Notes: generated from the sequence alone by a model not told the origin. Positions 24,900-37,080 are shown, counted from the first letter of the stretch. The stretch: DNA of 64,000 nt from Rhyzopertha dominica (GCA_025024175.1 QCXZ01000041.1:49161786-49225785), one strand, 5' to 3'. Made by a program: numbers and translations.

Positions 24900-25010
24900 T
24901 ATGAGGATCAATCTGCAGCATATCTTAAAAGGAATTCTGAGATATCAGCCTTCAAAAGAGCCCTGCGGAACACCACGCCAACGGTTCGTTGTCAAGAAAA
25001 TCTATTAGTA
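24900..25010 (-). pseudogene. Possible LINE reverse transcriptase GVPQGS remnant
   Basis: The minus strand reads NRWRGVPQGSFEG near 24955-24990. GVPQGS is a signature of non-LTR reverse transcriptases, but no other block is legible around it, so the call rests on one motif. Confidence 0.35.
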
Positions 25011-25019
25011 ATATAATCA

Positions 25020-26155
25020 GTTACTGTTGTTGTTATATTTATTAGTTATTGTGCTTGCAATTAGAAGCTAATAATGCTGGTAGATCTTGAGACACCTCTA
25101 AACAGATCACTTTTATATGGTTTGCAATAGTATATAAGTAACTGGTCAACTGTTCGTTTCGTTTTTTTTTTTTATTTATTTAGGTCAAAGTACTTACCTA
25201 TCATCCCACCAGAAATTGACTGCATGTTCAGATACGAATTATGCGAAGAAGGAATGTTATAAATAAAAGATCAACCAGATAGTTCTCGTAGATTTTTTTA
25301 CAATAAATTCATTACAATACAATACATCTGCGGACAAAACTTTGTGCAAGTAAGCGACAATTATAAAACACAACCTACTTACCAAAGGCACGGAAATATC
25401 GTTTACATATATTAATTTCGGTTAAATACATTTAAGATACAACAAATATACACCACCGTGCTTTTCCAGCTAATTTCCTAGTGTCCATATAATATTAATA
25501 CAGGTACGCAACTTATTTTCGTAGTCAACTACGTCTTTAAAAACCTCAGTTATGTTGCCTGACTTCTCAGATCTTGAAGGCTGCAGTTCGATATTGGTGT
25601 TGTATTTACAGTGAACGAATTTTGATTAAAAAAATTCATTGATCTACAAAAGAAAAAGATTAATTACAGCAGTACCTCACGCGTTTTTTGCCCAGTCAAA
25701 ATAACTAACTTAAAAAAACATTTCAAGAGTTTTGAAAATTGATATCATTGTTCCTTTTTGAGGTGCAATTCAACATACTGAGAAATACTAGTTACTACTA
25801 CTTAGGTAAAATCCATTCTCGTGCAAAAACACATCAGAAAAGGCCTCATTAATTTTTTCTTTCAGGTTATGGGGCAAACAAAACGAAGTTTTATTGGCAT
25901 TTCTTAGGTAATGTTTGGCTTAACTTTGATGATAGGCTTCAGGAAAGCAATTGTTTAACTGCAAAAAAATCAGAGTATAGCACTCTCTCCATTAAGAGTG
26001 ATTGAAAAAACATTTTTGTAAACATCTTTGCAACAAAGTTAAATTTGATTTTTGGCAATCCTGCATCAGACATATGCAGTTTTGGGCATTGGTCTTGTTT
26101 CTCATCTTTCTTGCTCAATGTTCATTGTCATCATATTGTAGTCCGCATTGCGCGA
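25020..26155. other. Intergenic, nothing recognised
   Basis: AT-rich DNA; a poly-T run at 25162-25173 and no coding or structural signature. Confidence 0.4.
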
Positions 26156-26159
26156 AAAT

Positions 26160-27600
26160 CAGTGTCAACATCAAACGCGTTTGGGTCACCAGTAGGTATA
26201 GTATTTCCATTTGACTTTGAGTGATCAAGCAATAAAAGGGGGACGGCCTCTTAATACGAGCTTGTGATATATACGATACCCATTTTTAGATAAGCGTTTT
26301 CTGCGAAACTCTAATAGCCGCTGTCCAAGAAAGATCTACCGTAATATAATTTGTTATATTGTGCGAATGACCCTTAACGCACTTTAAATAAGGATCATTT
26401 TTGCAGTTCTTGTTCGGAGTTGGGTTTCGAGACAAGCGTTCGGATTCCTTTGAAACCAGCAAATCTACACCTGGTTATACTTGCGTTCGTGTTCATCTAC
26501 TCGTATAACAGATTTCAAACACTCTAGAGGCTACTCGAAGTGTCAGAAAATACGGTCAGATAGAAGCAAATTTGTCTTAGTTTAGTCTTGTTCGAAATTA
26601 TTATCTAACATTTACAACGAATTTACTTAGGATGAGAAAGTATCGATATTTTGATTGCAACTGATGTACATATATAACAAATATTTACGTATATATATTT
26701 TCATGTTTCTGGGAAGAAATAAATTTATCTGCACTACTGGATAGTCCTTCTAATCTATTTCTTATAATGCATGAATTTTGCTTAAACTATATTCATTTGA
26801 TGAGGGGACCTATAAGAATAAAAACATCTCGTTTAATAAATGTTTTATGGCCAAAAAGCTTATACAAAAATTATAGTTTAACAGGATGATTTAAAGTTTC
26901 AATTCATGGCCTAGATACTTCCAAAGTCATTACCAGAAAACTTATTTGGGGAGATCCGAAAAAAGAGAAAAAGAGAAAAATATGGTTATATAAATTGCCA
27001 TATCTTTGTTGGGTCGTAATGTGAAAATATTTAAATAATTACGCGTATATCATTAAATTTGCAATAATTGAAAGTAACAACAAAATTTCTCTTTGCTTTC
27101 AAATGTAATTGCCAGAAATGATTAAAAAACTTTTAAAAGATTTTAAAGTTACTGACTTTCATTGCTTGTATACATTCTCTAAATACTGTTTGTATACATT
27201 GTCTAAATCAGACATATTTATAAGTTAAAAGCTGAACAAGAACTAAGGTGAAATCAGGAATAGGTTTAGAGCCGCTGGTTTCAAAGGAACTTGAACGCTT
27301 ATCTCGAAACCTAACCCCTAACGAGTAACTGCAAAATCGACTGTTATACATATATAAATGAACTTAAGGGGCATTGGAACAATATAGCAAATTATACTTA
27401 TTATATTAGGGTAGACCTTTCTTGGATAACTTAAAAACGAATTTCTAACGGCACTACTTTTCCGCGTATCTAAAAATGTGCAGCGTACATTTTACGAGCT
27501 CGTATAAGAGGTCGTCTCCCTTTTATTGCTTGATCACACAGAGTCAAGTGAAAATACTGTAGCGCAGGCTACCAGTAAGAGGCATTTGCATTATTTGCTA
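26160..27600. mobile_element. Large inverted-repeat element, arms about 340-370 bp
   Basis: The left arm (about 26160-26505) reappears as reverse complement at about 27225-27600. Matching blocks include GTGATCAAGCAATAAAAGGG (26221; mirrored at 27515-27534), CATTTTTAGATA, TTTTGCAGTT, GGTTTCGAGA.AAGCGTTC and TTCCTTTGAAACCAGC. Arm identity is perhaps 75-80% by eye, so it is old. The centre (about 720 bp) is AT-rich with no transposase. It sits directly downstream (3') of caudal exon A, about 560 bp beyond its stop codon. Confidence 0.7.
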
Positions 27601-28161
27601 TTTATTTGAACCTGCTCATCAGTGATTAATGTCAGTGTAGAATAACCGGAACACTATCCAATACCTTTTCTGTAAAGATTTTCGTCTACTTTAATTTTGA
27701 TTACGAATAATTTTCCGTAGGATTGATCTTTACAGCCACACAAAAAACAAGAAAAGCCCTCTGTACTGTGGTACTTACACCAATTTTCAAAACTCTCTGC
27801 AATTATTTCCTTACATTGGATCGTTACAATTAATTTGAGTAGTTTACTTTTACTTGCAAAATTTCGATCAAAGTCACCTAGTTTTTAATCGTTCCTTTTT
27901 TAGCCCTGTCCAGCAAGAGCCGCCAAAAGAAATATTATCTCATCTCTTTCTTCAAATACCAATACGACATGCACCCGCTGTTTTTAAAACAATCAACCAG
28001 CAGCAACAAAAACGCACTAACTCAACTGTCGGTTTATATACACAGAGATCGTAGTGTTTTAAGCTAATATTGCACTAAACATACATCGCGAATCCAGCGT
28101 TCAACCACAAACTTCAGTGAGCGTCCCATTCGCACTCGTAACTCCCATAATTACTTCCCTG

Positions 28162-28496
28162 TCACATAAGCGACAGCGGCGGCATCACGGGTGGTCTGTT
28201 GAGCTGGCCCTGGGTCTGTCCCAAGGTCTGCTGTTGGACCTGGTGGAGCCCCACCACCGTGGAGGAGGACGGTTCCTTGTGCGACAGTTCCTCCCGCTTT
28301 TTAACCTGTTTCCGTTCCTTCGCTCTTCGGTTCTGGAACCAGATCTTGACCTGGCGTTCGGACAGACCCAGGTTGGATGCCAGCTCGGCTTTTCGACGGA
28401 TGGTGATGTATCTGCTGTAGTAGAACTCCTTTTCGAGTTCCACTCGTTGGTGGTCGGTGTACACTACTCGATATTTGTCTTTTGTTCGTGTTTTGC
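28162..28496 (-). CDS. cad: Caudal/CDX homeobox terminal exon A
   Basis: The exon opens at 28496 after a TTTAATTTCCAG acceptor, phase 1 (the first two bases finish a Gly codon), and ends at the TGA at 28162-28164. It encodes [18 protein letters not shown], a 60-residue homeodomain with [11 protein letters not shown] and [17 protein letters not shown] (Ile47, Gln50, Asn51 at the DNA contacts), then a 44-residue tail rich in Gln, Ser and Pro. [14 protein letters not shown] and YITIRRK are diagnostic of Caudal/CDX. In insects Caudal is a nuclear transcription factor for posterior patterning and gut identity. The N-terminal exon with the YxWM motif is not found. Exon B lies 7 kb upstream on the same strand. 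Confidence 0.95.
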
Positions 28497-28839
28497 CTGG
28501 AAATTAAAGTTTTTGGTCATGCAGTTTTTGCAATGGAGGATACTGATCGGATTTTTGGAGTTTGCTTCATATTAGCATTAGAGAAATATAATTTCATCTC
28601 TGAAATGTCGACGTAAAAACACTCATAATGGTTTTATATACGTAATCACCCACCCAAGTTTCCACGAAGCAGAATTTTGCAAATATTAATATACTGGGAC
28701 GAGAATTACTAGTGTTTCCATTGCTGGAAGGTTCCTCTGCAGTTGCATATGAACAGGCTTGTTCACCAAAATTTAATTTAATGCAAATTGTACATCATTG
28801 TATAGTATTTACGCCGCTGGTAAGCTTCCAGTAAACAGA

Positions 28840-29015
28840 ACGTCACTGGCATTCGTACTTTTCACACTATGGCCATCTAATAAAGTTTAAGCGCGCCCAA
28901 AAAGCCCAAAACGCTATTCCTGTATGGAGGCTGGTAATACGTCACATGCACTCCTCTGACTGACCACGCCCTCCATTAGAGTACATGGCATTCCTGTGCT
29001 TTCAGCACTATGTAT
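28840..29015. promoter_or_regulatory. GC-richer block in the presumed caudal intron
   Basis: A 170-bp block about 350 bp upstream of exon A has higher GC than its flanks and contains TAATAAAGTTTAAGC, GCGCGCCC and GACCACGCCCTCC. Frames on the minus strand are stop-rich, so it is not an obvious coding exon. Candidate intronic enhancer or promoter-proximal element. Confidence 0.25.
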
Positions 29016-29019
29016 GGCA

Positions 29020-32000
29020 ATAATTTGTTACTGAAATAACTTGTGACCTATTCGGCCGTCTAAGCGATTGAGTCACACTTACAAACGTTTAAAATAAATC
29101 CATTTTAAAAATTACGGGTGATACAAAACTAATGGCAACCTGTATTGCCGATGCGTTTGACAATGTGTCATCGTGAGGATTTGTTTTTGTCCGTGGTTTA
29201 TGTAGTTTCTTGCAATTATTGTTCAGTATCAGTTGTGTTCTTAAGTTAGATAGGTATAAATGTTTGTTGCGGTAAGGGTCACATTATTTTTTCACCAGAA
29301 AATAAAACGGTATTTGAAAATATATCCATCATTATTGCAAAAAACTGCGTTCTTCTAGCAGGGCCATCTTTGTCAAGCCTATGGAGAAGGAAATTGCTTT
29401 TTTTAATATTCAAATTTGGAATAAACGAACGTTGACTAAGAAAGAAAGAAGTTGCATGTTTGAGTTATCCATATAACACTACGTAATACACCAACAGGTA
29501 GGTATTTTTAAAACAATAACGTATATTTTTGTCTCTTAATTTATTAATTACCTACATATTCCATATCAGAAGTAACCAGGTATGCCATCTTCAAATTTCT
29601 GTATTTTATTCATATTGCCTCTCAAAATGTTTAGTTTATCTTTCGTATCGGTTTTGGGAATGGGGCATATTTGCGACGTTCGAGGGGGTAGGTTCTTAAG
29701 TGGACGAGAAACAGATGCGCTTCTTCAGTTTCAGTGTGTTCCTTCAGCTGTTCACAGGTTAGTACTGTTTCAATTTTTATTTTTTATTGTTTGTGTTCCT
29801 ATTTTATTAAACAAACACCATTGTCATCCAATCAACGCAGTTGTTTAACTTAAACTGTTCTGTTAATTAATTAATTAGGATACATGCTGTATTTGGAGTC
29901 AACGGTAACAACATTGCAAGCTATGATGCTGTTGTAGTCTTCTTTTTAAACCATTTATGTCATTTTCTTAACTGTGTGCTCGAATTCTTTGATTAGCTGT
30001 ATCCACGCAGAAATTGTTGCTTGAATGCTTGAAAGTGTGATGTTAGAGCCTTGATGCATGAACTAATATTTTCTCCTGTGCTGGGCAAACATCTGGTAAA
30101 AGAAAAACCAAGATTTTTGCACGAAACCATTCAACTATATAGCTGAGTTGCCTCTAGCATGGGACCTCAGTCGGCTATGCTAACAAAAATCCCTTCAGTT
30201 TTGAATCTTGAGAGTGATATCGAACACAGATCTAGAACTGGCAGTTCATTCATTGTTTTAAATAACAATTTTCAGCAGCATTGCTATAATTTTTTAGCCC
30301 CCCCCCCCAAATTTGGCCTTGTTTAGTAATAAATTAGTTGTTTTGAGATTGTTTCGTATTATTTATGATTACATCAAATCTCCCTATTTACGTGTGAGTA
30401 ACCAGTGCATCTAAAGTACGTTTAATTAAAATAACACAACGTAGGTAAATAGTACTGGATGATCACATTTCAATCTAAATCTCTTTGCCTTACCAATCCT
30501 CATTTTTTTCATAGGAATAGCAATATAAAAAACCGCTAGCGCGCCCAATATGTTAACAGATTTCAATCTTATTCACCATTTAAGAAGTTGGGGTAGTGTA
30601 AAAGATACAGGTTAAGTTATGCTTAATTAAATACTAACAAATATTACTAAAATTACTAATACTGGATTAAATTTGCAAAAAGAAAATGATGTATTAAAAT
30701 ATTTCTCAGGCTAATATATTAAACGTTCAAGCGACCATATCTCCCAATGTAATTTAAATATCAGATACTTACTCCCATAGCATATGGAGCAACAAATCTT
30801 CACTAAACTATCAGAGTAAGTGTCAAAATAGTTCTGATAGCCCGTGAAAATATACCTGATATAAGAGAAGAGTTCTTCCGGTAAGATACGAATTCTAATT
30901 GAATTGAAAAAATAAACAAATCCAGTAAGTAAATACGTTACGTTGTGACTGCGAAAATACAAACAAGATACCTTCGACAAAATGAGCGGGATTAAAAATT
31001 CAGAAAACTACTTTGAGATGTGTTTAGTCAAACACAAGTGCACTAGTGTGTTAGGTTTTTGGAAACGCCAGAAAACAATAATTACTTTCTATAAATCCCA
31101 ACCGCTTGTTACAACTAAGAAAAAGTAACTAATTCAATATAACAAAACTGAAACTGCAGCTCTTCATAGTTTATAATATAATCTCCTGCCCAAAACCGGG
31201 CGGTCAAAAATATAAGAGAAACGCAAACAAAACAAAAACTCACTTATTATTTTGAAGTCCCAAAACGATTTCCTAATTAAGCAATGGTTCGTACTATTAT
31301 TTGAATCTTACTATAAATATACATACGTACAAAGATACAATGAATCAAGGCCGAGTTTCAAATAATTAATGCATTGGCCAAACCAACAATCTTGTGTTAC
31401 TGCAGCGAAATAATTACAAGGTGTGAATTATACTGTGAATTACTCTAATTAGTTGATATAAGATGATGCTAAATGTTCAGGTTAAGGATTTGCAATATAA
31501 ATAAATAACGATTCAGTTTAAAGCTCTAGAATTATTTAATATGCAAATGAAATGTGAAGGTCGTAGATCTAATTAGTTATAATAAAATATAAATAATTAT
31601 AGTTCCGGGTAGCCACTCGGCAATAATATCACAAGAGACTGAGAATAAATTGAAAATAATCTGACAAGGCGTTGTCCCAAATAGCAACCTCGTTGGAGAA
31701 TTATTTTCAAATTAATCTAACTCTCGAGTGGTATTCATTATTTTTTGACGTAACAAACAGAAACACTGTTTCAATTTTATAACTTTGCTCACCTTAGTGT
31801 TTTTACATATATTTTCATTGATCTTGTCGATTTCAGACGTATTAAATCTTGTTCCACTCATTTTTAATAAAGTTGACAGACGTTAAGCCAACAATTTTTG
31901 TTGCTATGCAAAACCTACCTTAAATTATTCCAGCGTGAATTTGCTCTTGTGAAAATTCCCACTATAATTGTGTTTTGATTCGTTCAAAATGATATAATTG

Positions 32001-32890
32001 ACCAAAATTGAATTTTTTGATTGGTACTCAAAAATAATCACTAGAATTGTCATTTCTTTGAAGTCCAATATCTATGGCGGCGAATACATAGGTCAGAAAA
32101 CTTCATTTGCGTTCTAAGTTATGCAAATTTAGACACAATCTAAATTTAATTATGAAGTAAATGTAAAAGTTTATTATTCATGTAGATAATGAATGTTATT
32201 GTTCTAGTTATCGTAACATTATCTTGAAGTGCAGAAGTAAATAAATTTTAAACGTCAAATTTAATCAAAAAGTCAACTTGGCGAAACCAAGCAACATATT
32301 CATAAATAAGTGGCGAAAATGAGTAAAAATGCTTAAAATTTCCGAACATGAAATTCTAATAAGTAAATGTAATCTTACGTAAAATATGGGTCTCTAAATG
32401 AACCGTCTTCTAAAGATATTATTCATATTGTTAGGAAGAAACAGTCAACAACGGGATTCCCTAGCCCTCGCAGAATACGCACAAGCTGACAACGTTGCCA
32501 TCCACCGCGGCAACTGACTAAATTTTGAACGAAGCCCGCAAATATTCGATTTAATTGTAAATGGTGGGTTTTAAAGTTATTGTCAGAAAAGCTTTTGCTG
32601 CAGTTGGTATAAAACTAACCCGAAAAATCGGGCAGTTTTGAATATTTTTAATTGGAGGGCCATATAATCCGTAATCTGCACTACATAACGCAATAATTTT
32701 CCTTTAAAATCCTCTAGTGCTTAATTTTATCAAAGTCAAGCGCGATACGATCACGCACTCGTTCATTTTCCGTTTCGAAACCCGGTTAATCCACGCTAGA
32801 CGATAAAACACCGTTATCTGCGGTTTAATATAATTAGAACGTCATTGTTAGCACCTCGCGCTTTCCCGTATAACAACCAAGAAATAAGAA
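29020..32890. other. Spacer between the two caudal exons, part 1
   Basis: AT-rich DNA with no recognisable exon on the minus strand. A C11 run lies at 30299-30309. A mixed-composition patch at 32440-32530 reads LAEYAQADNVAIHRGN on the plus strand, weakly like a retrotransposon endonuclease. At 32755-32880 a moderately GC block carries CCGGTTAATCC, a K50 (Otd/Bicoid-type) homeodomain site. I see no caudal 5' exon. Confidence 0.35.
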
Positions 32891-32904
32891 CATCCTTGTA
32901 CAAA

Positions 32905-33400
32905 ACAAATATATTTATTAAAACAACATATTTACAACGTTGGAGATCAACTCCCGGGGACTTCACATAAATAAAATCTCATGAGACGAAACGCACAGCA
33001 GCGAAGACAGACGCATTCTTAAAAGTAAAAAAAAAACCTTAACGCTAAGTAAAATACCTATGAACGGATTGCACTTAAAATTGCACTAGTGAACTGGACG
33101 GTCCAAAACAACAACATACACTAACCAATACTCCCCTAGCTCCTTTTTTACTTTCTCTTCACCCTTACACAGGTCTATATTGTCTATAAGTAAAAATTCA
33201 TATTACTTTTTCGATTGTCCTAGGTTTGTTTGCTTGTTTGTTATTATTTAATCTTCTATAGATTTCGTTTAGTTCCTACACTAATCACGAGCAAGGTATC
33301 CCTTAGACAATAACTTCAATTGAGGACTACACACCTCACTTTTTAAAGTTTAACCAAAGATTCATTGTATATAAAAATGTAAGAATAAAAATATACAAGT
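32905..33400 (-). other. Possible 3' UTR end and polyadenylation site of caudal B
   Basis: On the minus strand an AATAAA hexamer (plus-strand TTTATT at about 32914-32919) is followed by a short AT-rich stretch. Upstream of it, CA-rich plus-strand text corresponds to T/G-rich transcript sequence typical of 3' UTRs. If it belongs to exon B the 3' UTR would be about 2.6 kb. This is inference from composition and one hexamer. Confidence 0.25.
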
Positions 33401-34395
33401 CTGTAAATTTGTAAATATTAAAATCGTTAATAAACCAGGTAATCCAAAACATGGGAGAGTCCTTATGGTTTCTCTACAAAATACCACGTAAATTATAATT
33501 CTCTTTTGTTACCCTCTACAAGAGTATTCAAATTTTTGAAAAATTGGGAAAACGTTTGTTAGAAATCTTCCAAGCAAGGCACCTTCTCATCGGGGTTCTT
33601 TTTAAAATTAAATTATTGGGCTTACAAGCTCTGATTCAGAAGAATTTAGATTTTGTTTGAATATTTGCCAATAAATGCTCAACAATTATCTGTTTTTGTT
33701 TTTATGTTACTGAAATTAATGTTAAAACGCCAGAATAATAAATAATTTGAACCAGAGATCAAGCACGTTACGGCTGTACGTATACTCATCTAAAAACATA
33801 GTTATATCTATCAAAAGGTTTGATAAAGATGTGGTGGAACAACTGTGACAAGCAAGTGCAAAAACCAGTATAAACTAAACGGCTGAAGATGTAAATGTAG
33901 ATGAACTGATGAAGGCATAAACAAATGCAGGGTATTCTTGTTTTGGTCTTCTAAAATATATTGTTTCGGAAAATTTCAGGCAAATTACCTCGGAAGAATT
34001 TCAAATATTTTTGAGAAACTAAAACTAATGGCTTAGCTGAAAATGCAGTAAAGACTAAAAGCCATTTTTATATAAAAATACATGTTTAAGCTTTTTTTGT
34101 CAAATTACAGAAGTACTCTGTTTCGCACTGCGGGTTAACATCTTGCCAAATTATTGATAGGACGAAATCTGACGAAATCAAAATGACAAGAATAATAGGA
34201 ACGAAAATTTTTAATTACAAACTGTTTAGGGTGGGATCGTAGTGTTTTCTGACATAATGAATGAGTTACTAAGTCTACAATGTGCAATGAAATTTACACC
34301 AAGAAGGTAGCGGTGCAAAACTTTTAGAATTGAATGGTTTTCGGCATAAAGATCGTTAGACACTAAAAAATAAAAAAAATACGGCCGGTATTTTT

Positions 34396-34428
34396 GCTTA
34401 AGACCGATATGATCGGTTTTGAGTTAAG
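34396..34428. other. Small hairpin
   Basis: CTTAAGACCGATATGATCGG followed by TTTTGAGTTAAG forms an ACCGAT/ATCGGT stem with a 3-nt loop and an outer CTTAA/TTAAG pairing. Function unknown. Confidence 0.4.
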
Positions 34429-34631
34429 TATTTTTATTGTTGATGGAATATGAATGAAAACGTTGGATAGTGTAAGGAATGACAACAATGACGAACATTT
34501 CTATATACAAGAATTTGGCATTGCTATCTCTTCTCTATCAGAAACAAAATTAATTGTTTAATAAATCCCCAAAAAAATGCCAAGAATTACCAAAAACATG
34601 AATTTAAAATGCTGTTAAAATATGTCAGTAT

Positions 34632-34733
34632 TTTGTGACAACAAATCACCAAGTTACTCACTTGCAGGGCAGCGAGTTTGCGCAGTAACTCGCAAGTGTG
34701 ACGACTACGTGCGATTGGCGAGATGTTGTCACG
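34632..34733. repeat. Nested hairpin, about 100 bp, CpG-rich
   Basis: Outer arms GTGACAACA (about 34637) and TGTTGTCAC (about 34722) pair; inside, CACTTGC pairs with GCAAGTG, and GCGAGTT with AACTCGC around TGCGCAGT. Composition is much richer in CpG than the surroundings. It could be a tiny MITE or a structured regulatory element. Confidence 0.5.
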
Positions 34734-35488
34734 TGGCTACGACATTCCCATATAATCTTTACTGCGCATGCGTCTGGCCCTACATGAGCAGAGATCATTT
34801 ATCACAAAATCTTATCATTGCTTTAAACTTCTAGGTAACTATATATTTATGTGGTCGTTCGAAACAGCTCGTGATCAATTAGAGAACTAAACGTAACTTA
34901 CGGTTTTGCCAATCTAACGAAGAATGAATAATCTATGGATCAAGTATGAATAATGCAAATGATAAGGAATAGTGTCTTTTGCATTAATATTTGTGGTTGT
35001 CTGGTAAATAGATAAAGAATCTTGATCTGAGCTCGCGTGGTCATTGCCTACATCTTCTAGGCTTATTGGATTGATATGCATCTTTTTCCAGAAAGCCAAG
35101 TAGATTAAAATATGCACTTACACCTTTTTAATATGTAAATTGAAATAGGTAAGTACAGGCAACATACCTAATCTTAATATATGAAAGAAAAACACATTTA
35201 TCAGGGCATCAAAGATTTTTTGATAATAAAATCATTTCCATTTCGCCAGCGTATCAGAAAATCCTGAGCTCCCTGATATTTATTAATGTTAAAAACATCA
35301 AACGCACTACACAGTCTGCTTTAACTCAATAAATATTCACATTGTTAGTCAGACTGTAAAATAAACTACCAAAACAAACGCAGAACAACACGGCGGGAAA
35401 CCCGAACAAAAAAAATCGCAAGCCCGAGAAAAGGAGCCAGGGTCGCATCAGCAGATCTAGATGAGGAATCGCGAAACGCGGCTGAACC

Positions 35489-35859
35489 CTAAATCGCCTT
35501 CGGCCATTCCTCCTCCAGCTTTATCAACCCCTTAACCTGAGGGTATCCGAGGATGCGCCCCGGCAGGTTGTGGTGGATCACGGAGTTCTGGAACTGATTG
35601 ACGCTGTGGTCCGTGGAAGTGGCCGCCTGCAGGGCCTGCTGCTTCTCCTCCGCCCTCTTCTTGTTCTGCTTCCTATCCTTCGCCCTCCGGTTCTGGAACC
35701 AAATCTTGATCTGGCGCNCGGAGAGGCCAAGGGAAGCCGCCAGCTCTGCTTTGCGCCGGATGGTGATGTAGCGGTTGGCGAAGGTGAACTCCTTTTCCAG
35801 CTCGATCCTCTGGTGGTCGGTGTAGACGACGCGGTACTTGTCTTTCGTGCGGGTTTTGC
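35489..35859 (-). CDS. cad: Caudal/CDX homeobox terminal exon B
   Basis: The exon begins at 35859 after CTTTTTTCCAG, at the same phase-1 Gly position as exon A, and stops at TAG 35489-35491. It encodes [18 protein letters not shown], a homeodomain with [15 protein letters not shown] and [17 protein letters not shown], then a 56-residue tail ending LEEEWPKAI. Between Phe20 and Arg24 it has T-F-A-N where exon A has Y-Y-S, giving 61 instead of 60 residues. DNA-contact residues Arg5, Ile47, Gln50 and Asn51 are unchanged. One codon (GNG at 35718, position 42) is ambiguous, most likely the usual Glu. Almost all third positions are G or C, unlike exon A. The N-terminal exon was not found. Confidence 0.93.
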
Positions 35860-35861
35860 CT

Positions 35862-37080
35862 GGAAAAAAGAGTATGTTAGATTGAAGATGGCTCGAGGTG
35901 GAGTCTTCTAGTTAGTTGCTGATGGTGTGTGGTATAAGGAATTACTAAAAGTGGTTGTTTTCTCAGGATATGCAGACTTTATTAACTTCAAACAAGAGAT
36001 TTTGTAAGTTTCAAGGAGCTGCATCAATTTTCTGTATTTCACGAGTAGATGGAAGCGGAGCGTCCTCAGAAACACAGCATTGTTCACCTACAGACATAAT
36101 TCGAAGATCAACATTCTTAATAGTGAAGTTTTTTCGTAACTGTCAGCTTCTAGTGTGTTAAATACAGTTGCTTTTGATGATGCCTTTTCGCTAAATGTCA
36201 AAGCAAAAGAAAAATTTAGGAGCTATTTTCTAAAGGTGTTAATTGAACCTCAGAAATATCCAACTTGACAATATTATATCTCCTAATTAGATTATTCCAT
36301 TGTTACTCTAATAATATAGTTTCGATNTTAAAGCTATCTATTTCTATTAAAAAAAACGTGGCNTTGATCCACAACAAAAATTTTGAAGACGTTTGATAAT
36401 ACAAAGCGAGAAGTTCTAGAAAACACAANAGGTACTTCGATGAAACATCCAAATGTGTTACTAAAAAAGGATTCTTCCGCTACAAATAAGAAGAAACCAT
36501 TGTATTAAAAAACAGATAGATTTTGTATGAACTTGTTCACATCGTGACGAAATGATATAAAAATATGGTATGTAGGTAAATATGGAAAGCAAACAAAAGT
36601 CAAAAGTAAAAGATTTGTGTCAAATTTGTCAAGATCAATGAGACGTGGAAATTTACAAGAATTTGGCGAAATCCTTTTCTGAAGATTTACAAAACCCGTT
36701 CTAGAAGAACATAAAATTTTTGCGAAAAACGAAGAAATGAACGATGGTTCATTTTTATATTCTCCTTGCCAGTCAAATCATTCATGCTTAAGCAAAACAG
36801 CTCAAAGGAGTACGTTATATTAACTACTTTTTGTTTGTTTTGTGTCAAAACAAGAACATCATTTACTAATTCACTTTGTTGTCTATGTTATATTGGCTAG
36901 CTAAATTTAAAGTGTAAGATACTATTACTATCACTACTTTTTCAATATCTAGTCGTTAAATCTATTGATACTACAAAGTGCTTGATTACACACTTGCGTC
37001 AAAGGAATTATTCCTTCAAACCTTTAATCAAATGTGACTAAGGCTTTCTTATCGAGAAAACAATATTTTGCCTTAACTGG
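35862..37080. other. Intron/upstream region of caudal B, nothing firm
   Basis: AT-rich with three assembly N bases (36327, 36363, 36429). A minus-strand 28-codon frame near 36036-36090 reads protein-like but matches nothing. No caudal N-terminal exon is recognisable. Confidence 0.4.

Noticed and set aside
28030..28048. TATATAA box on the minus strand downstream of exon A
   Set aside because: TATA-like strings are frequent in AT-rich DNA, and no initiator at a proper distance or downstream gene supports a promoter.
28117..28575. 152-codon plus-strand frame over caudal exon A
   Set aside because: Antisense shadow of the homeobox; GC-richer coding DNA keeps the opposite frame open. The same applies to 28199-28420 and to 35570-35911 over exon B.
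32431..32540. Endonuclease-like LAEYA..N..I..G text on the plus strand
   Set aside because: Interrupted by a stop, short, and without the other retrotransposon endonuclease blocks.
36036..36090. Minus-strand 28-codon frame upstream of caudal B
   Set aside because: Considered as a small caudal 5' exon; its sequence does not resemble Caudal N-termini and lacks a suitable donor.
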